A DNA stretch of 5,491 bases from Bacteroidota bacterium (GTDB lineage: Bacteria; Bacteroidota; Bacteroidia; AKYH767-A; CANKSK01): assembly GCA_947485425.1 (NCBI GenBank), contig CANKSK010000093.1:1-5491 (forward strand). Direction: 5' to 3'. Both the position numbers and the translations under genes were made by a program. Position 1 is the stretch's first letter; every line of letters begins with the position of its first letter. Positions 1 to 5,491 of the stretch are shown here, piece by piece. The notes under the pieces are model-generated. The model was not told the DNA's origin. It was given only the letters and a program-made list of their open reading frames with translations, and made no database searches.

Positions 1-34
1 CCTCTAAACCAATTAGAAACAAAACAAATTAAAA

Positions 35-65
35 TTTATTATCTCATCTGAAAGCCGTACCTTTG
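35..65 (+). promoter_or_regulatory. Putative Bacteroidota-type promoter of typA
   Basis: The sequence TACCTTTG at 58-65 matches the Bacteroidota -7 consensus TAnnTTTG exactly. Nineteen bases upstream lies TTTA (35-38), a partial match to the TTG/TTTG -33 element recognised by the phylum's primary sigma factor. A transcript starting a few bases after 65 would have a leader of roughly 25-30 nt before the typA ATG at 100. The -7 match is seen directly; the -33 assignment is weak and the start point is inferred. Confidence 0.6.
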
Positions 66-99
66 CACCCTCAAAACTGTAAAGTATATACTATAAACA

Positions 100-1914
100 A
101 TGAACCATATCAGAAACATCGCAATTATTGCACACGTTGACCACGGAAAAACAACTTTGGTTGATAAAATTCTTCATCAATCTAAATTGTTCCGAGAAAA
201 TCAACATCAAGTGGATTTGATTTTGGACAACAATGATTTGGAAAGAGAACGCGGAATCACCATTTTGGCAAAAAATGTTTCGGTAAGATATAAAGATACC
301 AAAATTAACATCATTGACACCCCTGGTCACGCCGATTTTGGCGGAGAAGTGGAAAGGGTATTAAACATGGCTGATGGTGTTTTATTGCTTGTAGATGCCT
401 TTGAGGGACCTATGCCCCAAACACGTTTTGTATTGCAAAAAGCTCTCCACCAAGGCCTTAAGGCTATTGTGGTGATCAACAAAGTAGACAAACCCAATTG
501 CCGTCCAGATGAGGTACATGATGCCGTCTTTGAACTTTTTTATAACCTAGATGCCACAGAAGACCAATTAAATTTTGTAACCGTTTATGGCTCATCCAAA
601 CAAGGCTGGATGTCAACAGATTGGCGCAATCAAACTGAAGACATTACCCCTTTGCTTGAAGCGATTGTTGATTATATTCCGGCGCCAATTGCCTTACAAG
701 GAACGCCTCAGTTGCAAATTACCTCTTTAGATTATTCATCATTTGTGGGTAGAATAGCCATAGGCAGACTTTACAGAGGCTCCTTAAAGGAAAATATGCC
801 TGTATCCCTTGTCAAAAGAGATGGTAAAATTCAAAAATCAAGAATCAAAGAATTATTTGTTTTCGAAGGCCTTGGCAAATTGCCCGTACAAGAAGTACAT
901 GCAGGAGAAATATGTGCCGTACATGGCATTGAAGGCTTTGAAATTGGTGATACCATTGCCGATTTTGAAAATCCAGAAGGCTTAAAACCGATATCGATTG
1001 ATGAGCCTACGATGAATATGCTTTTCACCATCAACAACTCTCCATTTTTTGGTAAGGAAGGTAAATTTGTAACCTCAAGACATTTGAGAGATCGTTTGTT
1101 CAAAGAAATTGAAAAAAACTTAGCTTTACGCATTGAAGAAACCGGTTCTCCTGACTCCTATCTAGTTTTTGGAAGAGGGGTATTGCATTTATCCATCCTC
1201 ATTGAAACCATGCGTAGAGAAGGATATGAAATACAAGTGGGACAACCCCGCGTAATCATCAAGGAAATTGATGGCGTTAAATGTGAGCCGATGGAAGTCC
1301 TTACGGTAGATACGCCAGAAGCTGTTTCAGGAAAAGTAATTGAACTGGTAACGCAAAGAAGAGGTGAAATGATTTCGATGGAACCCAAAGGAGATTTATT
1401 ACACCTTGAATTTAATATTCCAGCCCGCGGTTTGATGGGGCTGAGAAACAATGTCCTTACAGCCACTGCAGGTGAAGCCATTATGGCGCATCGTTTTCAC
1501 GTGTATGAGCCCCTTAAAGGAAGTATTCCTGGAAGAAACAATGGTGTACTCATATCTATGGATAAAGGAAAATCTACACCTTATTCTATTGATAAATTGC
1601 AAGATAGAGGTCGCTTTTTTATTGATCCAGGAGATGAAATCTATGGAGGACAAATTATTGGTGAACATATCCGCCCTGATGATTTGGTTATCAATGTCAT
1701 TCGTGAAAAACAATTGACCAATATGCGTGCTTCCGGTAGCGATAGCAACGTTAGAATTGCCCCAAAAATCAATTTCTCTTTAGAGGAAGCTATGGAATAT
1801 ATTCAAGAAGATGAATATGTAGAAATAACGCCAAAGTCGATTAGAATGCGTAAAATTCTATTGGATGAAAACGAAAGAAAAAGAGCAAAAAATAGTGCGC
1901 CTAAAGCCAACTGA
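100..1914 (+). CDS. typA: Translational GTPase TypA/BipA
   Basis: This is a ribosome-associated GTPase of the EF-G/LepA superfamily. In studied bacteria it binds the 70S ribosome, supports large-subunit assembly and is needed for growth at low temperature or under stress. The 604-aa length is normal for the family. The GTPase domain shows G1 AHVDHGKTT (11-19), switch I RGITI (51-55), G3 DTPGHAD with the catalytic-type His78 (73-79), G4 NKVD (127-130) and a G5-position GSSK (164-167). An EF-Tu-like beta-barrel (about 205-290), EF-G-like domains III and V (about 305-475) and the TypA-specific C-terminal domain (about 480-604, with GRNNGVL, the RASGSD loop and a basic tail) follow. The ATG at 100 is chosen because [17 protein letters not shown] is the family's usual N-terminus. 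No Shine-Dalgarno precedes it, only A/T-rich sequence, as is common in Bacteroidota. The gene is intact. moaC/moaB follows 36 bp downstream on the same strand. LepA or EF-G is excluded by length and by the TypA-type C-terminus. Confidence 0.97.
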   Translation: MNHIRNIAIIAHVDHGKTTLVDKILHQSKLFRENQHQVDLILDNNDLERERGITILAKNVSVRYKDTKINIIDTPGHADFGGEVERVLNMADGVLLLVDAFEGPMPQTRFVLQKALHQGLKAIVVINKVDKPNCRPDEVHDAVFELFYNLDATEDQLNFVTVYGSSKQGWMSTDWRNQTEDITPLLEAIVDYIPAPIALQGTPQLQITSLDYSSFVGRIAIGRLYRGSLKENMPVSLVKRDGKIQKSRIKELFVFEGLGKLPVQEVHAGEICAVHGIEGFEIGDTIADFENPEGLKPISIDEPTMNMLFTINNSPFFGKEGKFVTSRHLRDRLFKEIEKNLALRIEETGSPDSYLVFGRGVLHLSILIETMRREGYEIQVGQPRVIIKEIDGVKCEPMEVLTVDTPEAVSGKVIELVTQRRGEMISMEPKGDLLHLEFNIPARGLMGLRNNVLTATAGEAIMAHRFHVYEPLKGSIPGRNNGVLISMDKGKSTPYSIDKLQDRGRFFIDPGDEIYGGQIIGEHIRPDDLVINVIREKQLTNMRASGSDSNVRIAPKINFSLEEAMEYIQEDEYVEITPKSIRMRKILLDENERKRAKNSAPKAN

Positions 1915-1937
1915 TTTCATTAATAAATTCGATTTTT

Positions 1938-1942
1938 AAGGG
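1938..1942 (+). promoter_or_regulatory. Shine-Dalgarno-like site of the moaC/moaB gene
   Basis: AAGGG lies 8 nt before the ATG at 1951 and supports that start over an out-of-frame ATG at 1946. The typA start and the OmpA-family start have no such purine run. The motif is seen directly; its use is inferred, since many Bacteroidota genes are translated without a Shine-Dalgarno. Confidence 0.4.
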
Positions 1943-1950
1943 TATATGAA

Positions 1951-2859
1951 ATGATTGATATCACCCGTAAATATTTCAGTTTACGCACCTCAAAGGCAGT
2001 GGCTTACCTCAAGGTAAGCGCTGCTAGTATTGATGCGATAAGAAACAAAACCGTTCCAAAAGGTGATGTTTTTGAGTGCTCAAAAGTAGCAGGTCTCATG
2101 AGTGTCAAAAATACACATCATGCTTTACCACACTGTCATCCGATTCCGGTTGAATTCACCTCCGTAAACCACCGGATACTTGACAATCTCGACATTGAAG
2201 TAGAAGTTGTGGTGAAGACCATCTACAAAACCGGCTGTGAAATGGAAGCACTGCATGGAGCTTCAGTAGCTGCGCTTACTATTTATGATATGCTGAAGCC
2301 TATCGATAAAGATATAGAAATCCATTCGATAAAACTCCTTGATAAAACAGGCGGAAAATCGGGGATTGCAAAACAGATCCGTGGATTAAAATCAGCCGTA
2401 ATGGTGATTTCAGATAGTGTTTCATCAAAGACTAGTGTAGATACTTCAGGAATTTGGATTGCCAATGCCCTTGATGAAATGGGCTTTGAGCAAAATGCAA
2501 TTGCGGTTGTCCCTGACGAAATAGATAAAATCCGGGAATCTTTGTCTTCTTGTATTGAGCAAAATATAGATCTTATTATCACAACAGGTGGAACAGGAAT
2601 ATCGCCTAGAGATGTCACTTTTGAGGCCATTCAGCCTTTCATTGAAGAGGAGCTTCCAGGTGTGATGGAAGCGGTACGAGCATACTCTCAAAACCTGATG
2701 CCCTACGCCATGCTTTCAAGAGGTATTGCAGGATTTCATAAAAACACCCTCATTCTTACGCTACCCGGATCCTTATCGGCTTGTAAAGAATATATGGGCT
2801 TTCTTTTTCCGCATCTGCTGCATACCTTTAAAGTAAAAAAAGGAGAGAGACACGATTAA
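1951..2859 (+). CDS. moaCB: Bifunctional molybdenum cofactor protein MoaC/MoaB (MogA-type) fusion
   Basis: A cytoplasmic fusion of two molybdenum-cofactor enzymes. The N-terminal part (about 1-143) is MoaC, cyclic pyranopterin monophosphate synthase, which converts the MoaA product 3',8-cyclo-7,8-dihydro-GTP to cPMP. It starts with MIDIT and keeps the residues matching E. coli catalytic Lys51, His77, Glu112, Asp128 and Lys131 as K37 (KGDVF), H63 (HCHP), E97 (KTGCEMEAL), D113 and K116 (IYDMLK), then LLDKTGGKSG (129-138). The C-terminal part (about 147-302) is a MoaB/MogA domain with ISDS (153-156), PDE (188-190), the signature TTGGTGISPRDVT (211-223) and LPGSLSACKEY (271-281). D189 and D221 match the two acidic residues needed by MogA, so molybdopterin adenylylation is plausible. 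At 302 aa it is close to the sum of the two domains, with almost no linker. NCBI names such proteins bifunctional MoaC/MoaB, and they are common in Bacteroidota. An AAGGG site supports the start. No other moa, moe or molybdoenzyme gene is in the window. Whether the second domain is an active adenylyltransferase or an inactive MoaB is unproven. Confidence 0.95.
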   Translation: MIDITRKYFSLRTSKAVAYLKVSAASIDAIRNKTVPKGDVFECSKVAGLMSVKNTHHALPHCHPIPVEFTSVNHRILDNLDIEVEVVVKTIYKTGCEMEALHGASVAALTIYDMLKPIDKDIEIHSIKLLDKTGGKSGIAKQIRGLKSAVMVISDSVSSKTSVDTSGIWIANALDEMGFEQNAIAVVPDEIDKIRESLSSCIEQNIDLIITTGGTGISPRDVTFEAIQPFIEEELPGVMEAVRAYSQNLMPYAMLSRGIAGFHKNTLILTLPGSLSACKEYMGFLFPHLLHTFKVKKGERHD

Positions 2860-2868
2860 CTCCCTTTT
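2838..2868 (+). terminator. Weak candidate terminator of moaC/moaB
   Basis: AAAAGGAG (2838-2845) can pair with CTCC plus TTTT (2860-2868, one bulged C), enclosing a 14-nt loop that contains the stop codon region. The T run is inside the stem and only four bases long, so this is a poor intrinsic terminator. It is listed because the gap to the convergent gene is only 52 bp and transcription should end hereabouts. Confidence 0.22.
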
Positions 2869-2870
2869 GG

Positions 2871-2893
2871 AAAAATCCTTATAAATTATAGGA
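2871..2893 (-). terminator. Candidate terminator of the OmpA-family gene
   Basis: Read on the minus strand, TCCTAT pairs with ATAAGGA across one bulged base (2876-2893; loop 2883-2887) and is followed at once by TTTTT (2875-2871). It starts about 19 bp after the OmpA-family stop codon, a sensible place. The stem is short and AT-rich, so strength is doubtful. Confidence 0.33.
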
Positions 2894-2911
2894 AAGACAT
2901 CACTCCACAGA

Positions 2912-4864
2912 CTAAAATTCTGTGATCATAAACTCTGTGCGCCTGTTATTTTGTTTGCCTTCAGGTGTTGCATTGGTATCAATGGGCCGCCTTTCGCCAT
3001 ATCCCTTCCAAGTCATTCTGGATTGCTCAATACCTCGATTCACCAATTCCATCACCACCACCTTGGCTCTTCTTTCGGATAATGACAAATTATATTCGTC
3101 AGAGGCATCGCTATCCGTATGTCCTGAAATCTCAATTTTTATGGTTGGATTATCTACCATGATTTTATACAAATTATCGACCTCCGTTTTCGATTCGGGC
3201 CGCAAAGTATGCTCATCCACATCAAAGAAAATATTGCGCAAAATAATAGATTTGCCGACTTGAATAGACTTTAATTTCACATCATTTCTAACTTCATAAT
3301 AGGTAGCCTGATTTTCTAAATGCAAGTTTTCAGAATGAAATAAAAATCCTTTTGATTCTGTTGCGATATTATAGTTTTTGCCGGGAGGGAGAATCATCAG
3401 ATACTTACCAGTCTTTTTATTCGGCCGATAAATTCCATAAAATTCATTATTCTCATTATCATTGATGGTTATGGTTGCATTGATATCAGAAGTCGTATCG
3501 TCTTCCAAAGAAACAACTCCCTTTACAAGGGTAAGTGGATACTCTTTTTTATTATCAGGAAAGGATATCGAATAGATATCTTTTTCGCCAAAACCTTGCT
3601 CTCTAAAGGATGAGAAATAAGCATGCTTTCCATCGGCTGAAAGCACATAAAAAACATCATCATCGGTGGTATTAATGGGATATCCTACATTTTCTGGTGT
3701 TGACCAAACACCATCCGTAAAGGTGCTGGTAAAGATATCAAAGCCCCCCATTGAACTGTGGCCGCTGGAACTAAAAATAAATGTCTTACCATCCGGATGA
3801 ATAAAGGGCGCATCCTCATCATATTCGGTATTGATTTCAGGACCTAAATTCCTCGCTATGCCCCACTCTCCGTTTGGCAATCGCTTAGATGCATAAATAT
3901 CTCTTCCCCCATATCCGCCTTTTTTATCACTTACAAAATACAATGTAATTCCATCTGCCGTTACTGAGCAATGGGTTTCCCAGGATTTTGTATTGATATT
4001 TGAATTTAGTTTTTTAGGCGTAGACCATTTATCGCCATCCAAATCACAACTGTAAATATTTCCATCGCCATTATCATCTTTATAGATGAAAAGCTGATCG
4101 CCACCGGGACTGATATTAATCGTTGCCTCATGGGTCGTGGTGTTTATATTGGCATCAATTCCGACGGGATTGGTCCATTCGCCATCTTCTTTGCGATAGG
4201 ATATATAAACATCTTCAAAATATTCTCCATCTTCAGTAAGCAGACCACCTGTGCTGCCGGGCCTGCGGGAGGTAAATAACAACTCGGTCTCATCAGCTGT
4301 GATCACCGGGCTATAGTCAGGAAATGAACTATTGATAACCGATCCCAAATTGGTAATTTCAACCCGCACAGGATTATCGACCAAGGTTTTGGCAATATTG
4401 CACATTTCTATCTGCCTATTGGCCATTTTAAATTGATAATCATCTTCAGCAAAAAAAGCCTTGTACTTGTTAAAGGTCACTATGGCTTCATCCATCCGAT
4501 AGGCAATGTGGTAAGACCTTCCTAGATCATAATACACTTCAGCAGGCACTTTTCCCAATTTACCGGACTGTGGATGAGAATAGGCCTCTGAGGCAGCCTC
4601 TAAATAAGGGATGGCTTCAAGTTTTTGGGTGGTACTGTTGATATAACACTGTCCTATCCGATATTTAATCATCGGCTTGCCGGATTCCAAAGAATCATAC
4701 TTCAAATACAAAGGCAATGCATGGGTAAAATCACTGAAATCAAAGGCTATTTCTGCCTTTTTCAATATAGCCGCCTTTTCTTTTTTAATTCCATCACTTT
4801 GTCGAGCAAAAGCGACAGAATGTGATAGAATGATTAAATAAAATAAGACGCGAAATCTTCCCAT
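2912..4864 (-). CDS. Exported OmpA-family protein: TPR-like, PD40 propeller, carboxypeptidase-regulatory-like and OmpA C-terminal domains (PorE-like)
   Basis: A 650-aa envelope protein probably bound to peptidoglycan in the periplasm. A signal peptide (1-20) has MGRFR, a hydrophobic core and AFA at 18-20 suiting signal peptidase I; no lipobox Cys is present. Residues about 30-160 look like helical TPR-type repeats (for example YYDLGRSYHIAYRMDEAI, 111-128). About 165-435 hold five PD40/WD40-like propeller repeats, centred on LLFTSRR (195-201), QLFIYKDD (257-264), LYFVSDKKGGYGGRDIY (308-324), FIFSSSGHSSMGGFDIF (362-378) and AYFSSFREQGFGEKDIY (415-431). About 445-530 resemble a carboxypeptidase-regulatory beta-sandwich. 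About 540-650 are the OmpA C-terminal domain, where D584 (GHTD) and R599 (SERRA) match the diaminopimelate-binding Asp/Arg pair and NNRRTEF (639-645) closes the fold. This domain order is that of PorE, the type IX secretion protein of Porphyromonas gingivalis. Bacteroidota carry several such paralogues and no secretion gene is adjacent, so that role is unproven. The ATG at 4864 is the only good in-frame start: it gives the signal peptide, and an in-frame stop lies 30 bp upstream. No Shine-Dalgarno is seen. Confidence 0.93.
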   Translation of the reverse strand: MGRFRVLFYLIILSHSVAFARQSDGIKKEKAAILKKAEIAFDFSDFTHALPLYLKYDSLESGKPMIKYRIGQCYINSTTQKLEAIPYLEAASEAYSHPQSGKLGKVPAEVYYDLGRSYHIAYRMDEAIVTFNKYKAFFAEDDYQFKMANRQIEMCNIAKTLVDNPVRVEITNLGSVINSSFPDYSPVITADETELLFTSRRPGSTGGLLTEDGEYFEDVYISYRKEDGEWTNPVGIDANINTTTHEATINISPGGDQLFIYKDDNGDGNIYSCDLDGDKWSTPKKLNSNINTKSWETHCSVTADGITLYFVSDKKGGYGGRDIYASKRLPNGEWGIARNLGPEINTEYDEDAPFIHPDGKTFIFSSSGHSSMGGFDIFTSTFTDGVWSTPENVGYPINTTDDDVFYVLSADGKHAYFSSFREQGFGEKDIYSISFPDNKKEYPLTLVKGVVSLEDDTTSDINATITINDNENNEFYGIYRPNKKTGKYLMILPPGKNYNIATESKGFLFHSENLHLENQATYYEVRNDVKLKSIQVGKSIILRNIFFDVDEHTLRPESKTEVDNLYKIMVDNPTIKIEISGHTDSDASDEYNLSLSERRAKVVVMELVNRGIEQSRMTWKGYGERRPIDTNATPEGKQNNRRTEFMITEF

Positions 4865-4868
4865 ATGG

Positions 4869-4876
4869 CAAAAATA
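4869..4876 (-). promoter_or_regulatory. Candidate -7 promoter element of the OmpA-family gene
   Basis: On the minus strand TATTTTTG (4876 to 4869) matches the Bacteroidota -7 consensus TAnnTTTG. It ends only 4 bases before the ATG at 4864, so a transcript starting at the usual distance would be leaderless or nearly so. No good TTG-type -33 element is seen about 19 bp upstream. The stretch is very T-rich, so a chance match is quite possible. Confidence 0.33.
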
Positions 4877-4878
4877 AT

Positions 4879-4902
4879 AAAAAATCAGTATGTATCACAC
4901 CG
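4879..4902 (-). terminator. Candidate intrinsic terminator of trxB
   Basis: Read on the minus strand, CGGTGT (4902-4897) pairs with ATACTG (4891-4886) in a six-base stem with two G-U pairs and a GATAC loop. After one base comes TTTTTT (4884-4879) and then more T-rich sequence. It begins 7 bp after the trxB stop codon. The hairpin is weak, but the position and the T tract fit a Rho-independent terminator that would separate trxB from the OmpA-family gene. Confidence 0.42.
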
Positions 4903-4909
4903 AGAATTT

Positions 4910-5491
4910 TTAGAATCCATGCATTTCAGCATCGGCTAAAAATCTTTCTGCATCCAAAGCAGCCATGCAACCACTTCCAGCGGCAGTAATGGCTTGACGG
5001 TAAATAGAATCTTGCACATCACCGGCAGCAAAAACACCCTCGATATTGGTTTTTGAGGAACCCGCCTGCGTAACCAAATATCCATTTTTATCCAATTCGA
5101 GCCAGGGAGAAAAAATTTCCGTATTGGGCTTATGACCAATGGCGATAAAAACACCTGTAACCGACAATATACGCTCTTCTTGGGTTTGGTTATTGATAAT
5201 TTTCGCTGAATGAACCGTTTTTTCACCCAAAATCTCTTTCACCTCATGCTGATAAATGATTTCGATATTGGCAGTTTTTTCAACCCGAAAAAGCATACTC
5301 TTAGATGCACGCATTTGCCCTTTTCTGACCACTAGGTATACTTTATTGCAAAGTTTGGCGAGATAAGAAGCCTCTTCTGCTGCGGTATCACCGCCACCTA
5401 CGACAAGAACATCCTGCTTTTTAAAGAAAAAACCATCACAAACAGCACATGCCGAAACCACAAAGCCATTGAGTATTTGTTCTGATTCAAG
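4910..5491 (-). CDS. trxB: Thioredoxin reductase, C-terminal part (cut by window edge)
   Basis: A flavoprotein that passes electrons from NADPH through FAD and a redox-active disulfide to thioredoxin in the cytoplasm. The reading frame is open to the right edge (193 codons plus stop visible; the family is usually about 310-320 aa), so the N-terminal FAD-binding part is missing. The first visible residues LESEQILNGF join directly to VVSACAVCDG, so the GTG at 5461 is an internal Val codon, not a start. Counting from the edge, the redox motif CAVC is at 15-18, the NADPH-binding Rossmann loop VGGGDTAAEEA at 31-41, the 2'-phosphate contact region VRKGQMRASK at 55-64, AIGHKPNT at 117-124, and the second FAD motif GVFAAGDV at 152-159 followed by RQAITAAGSGCMAA. 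The low-molecular-weight bacterial TrxR fold is clear. The usual HRRxxxR reads VRKGQMR here. The downstream neighbour on the same strand is the OmpA-family gene after a 45-bp gap. Confidence 0.95.
   Translation of the reverse strand, partial: LESEQILNGFVVSACAVCDGFFFKKQDVLVVGGGDTAAEEASYLAKLCNKVYLVVRKGQMRASKSMLFRVEKTANIEIIYQHEVKEILGEKTVHSAKIINNQTQEERILSVTGVFIAIGHKPNTEIFSPWLELDKNGYLVTQAGSSKTNIEGVFAAGDVQDSIYRQAITAAGSGCMAALDAERFLADAEMHGF

Noticed and set aside
831..1713. Three minus-strand open frames of about 100 aa and a plus-strand 88-aa frame inside or across typA
   Set aside because: They overlap a full-length, clearly recognised gene, have no recognisable domain and look like shadow frames.
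2283..2691. Minus-strand open frames of 115 and 81 aa inside the moaC/moaB gene
   Set aside because: They lie wholly within well-conserved MoaC/MoaB coding sequence and encode nothing recognisable.
1951..2859. Possibility that the MoaC/MoaB fusion is a frameshift or assembly artefact joining two genes
   Set aside because: The frame is continuous, both domains are complete, and the same MoaC/MoaB fusion is a known protein type in Bacteroidota.
2922..3263. Plus-strand open frames of 113 and 65 aa opposite the OmpA domain
   Set aside because: The opposite strand encodes the conserved OmpA C-terminal domain with its Asp/Arg binding pair; the plus-strand frames are shadows.
5459..5461. GTG as the start codon of a 183-aa protein on the minus strand
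   Set aside because: The frame stays open to the window edge and the upstream residues LESEQILNGF continue a normal thioredoxin reductase before the CAVC motif, so this GTG is an internal Val codon.
1..5491. Mobile elements, CRISPR array, tRNA/rRNA, long direct repeats, defence genes
   Set aside because: No transposase or integrase motifs, no regularly spaced repeats, and no RNA-gene-like sequence were seen; nearly all the window is four housekeeping-type genes.

Overview
The window looks like ordinary chromosomal DNA of a member of the Bacteroidota. Three things point there: AT-rich composition with A/T-rich start regions that mostly lack a Shine-Dalgarno sequence; an exact match to the Bacteroidota -7 promoter motif TAnnTTTG upstream of the first gene; and gene types typical of that phylum, namely a fused MoaC/MoaB protein and an OmpA-family protein with PD40 repeats and a PorE-like domain order. 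I cannot place it below phylum level.

Layout. A short 5' region (1-99) carries a probable promoter. It is followed by typA/bipA (100-1914, +), a complete ribosome-associated translational GTPase. After 36 bp comes a complete moaC-moaB/mogA fusion (1951-2859, +) for molybdenum cofactor synthesis, preceded by the clearest Shine-Dalgarno-like site in the window. No terminator or promoter was seen between these two, so they may be co-transcribed. A 52-bp convergent gap (2860-2911) with weak hairpins separates them from the minus-strand block. That block holds a complete 650-aa exported protein with TPR-like, PD40 propeller, carboxypeptidase-regulatory-like and OmpA C-terminal regions (4864 down to 2912). 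Upstream of it, in the same direction, lies the C-terminal two thirds of thioredoxin reductase trxB (5491 down to 4910), which runs off the right edge. The 45-bp gap between these two appears to hold both a weak intrinsic terminator for trxB and a -7 promoter motif for the OmpA gene.

The four genes do not form one pathway: translation/stress adaptation, Moco synthesis, cell-envelope anchoring and thiol redox balance sit side by side. All are intact except the edge-truncated trxB. I found no mobile element, tRNA/rRNA, CRISPR array or long repeat. No clearly new system is visible. The points most worth a second look are the fusion of two non-consecutive Moco enzymes, the PorE-like architecture without a lipobox, and the compact terminator/promoter arrangement with a possibly leaderless start.
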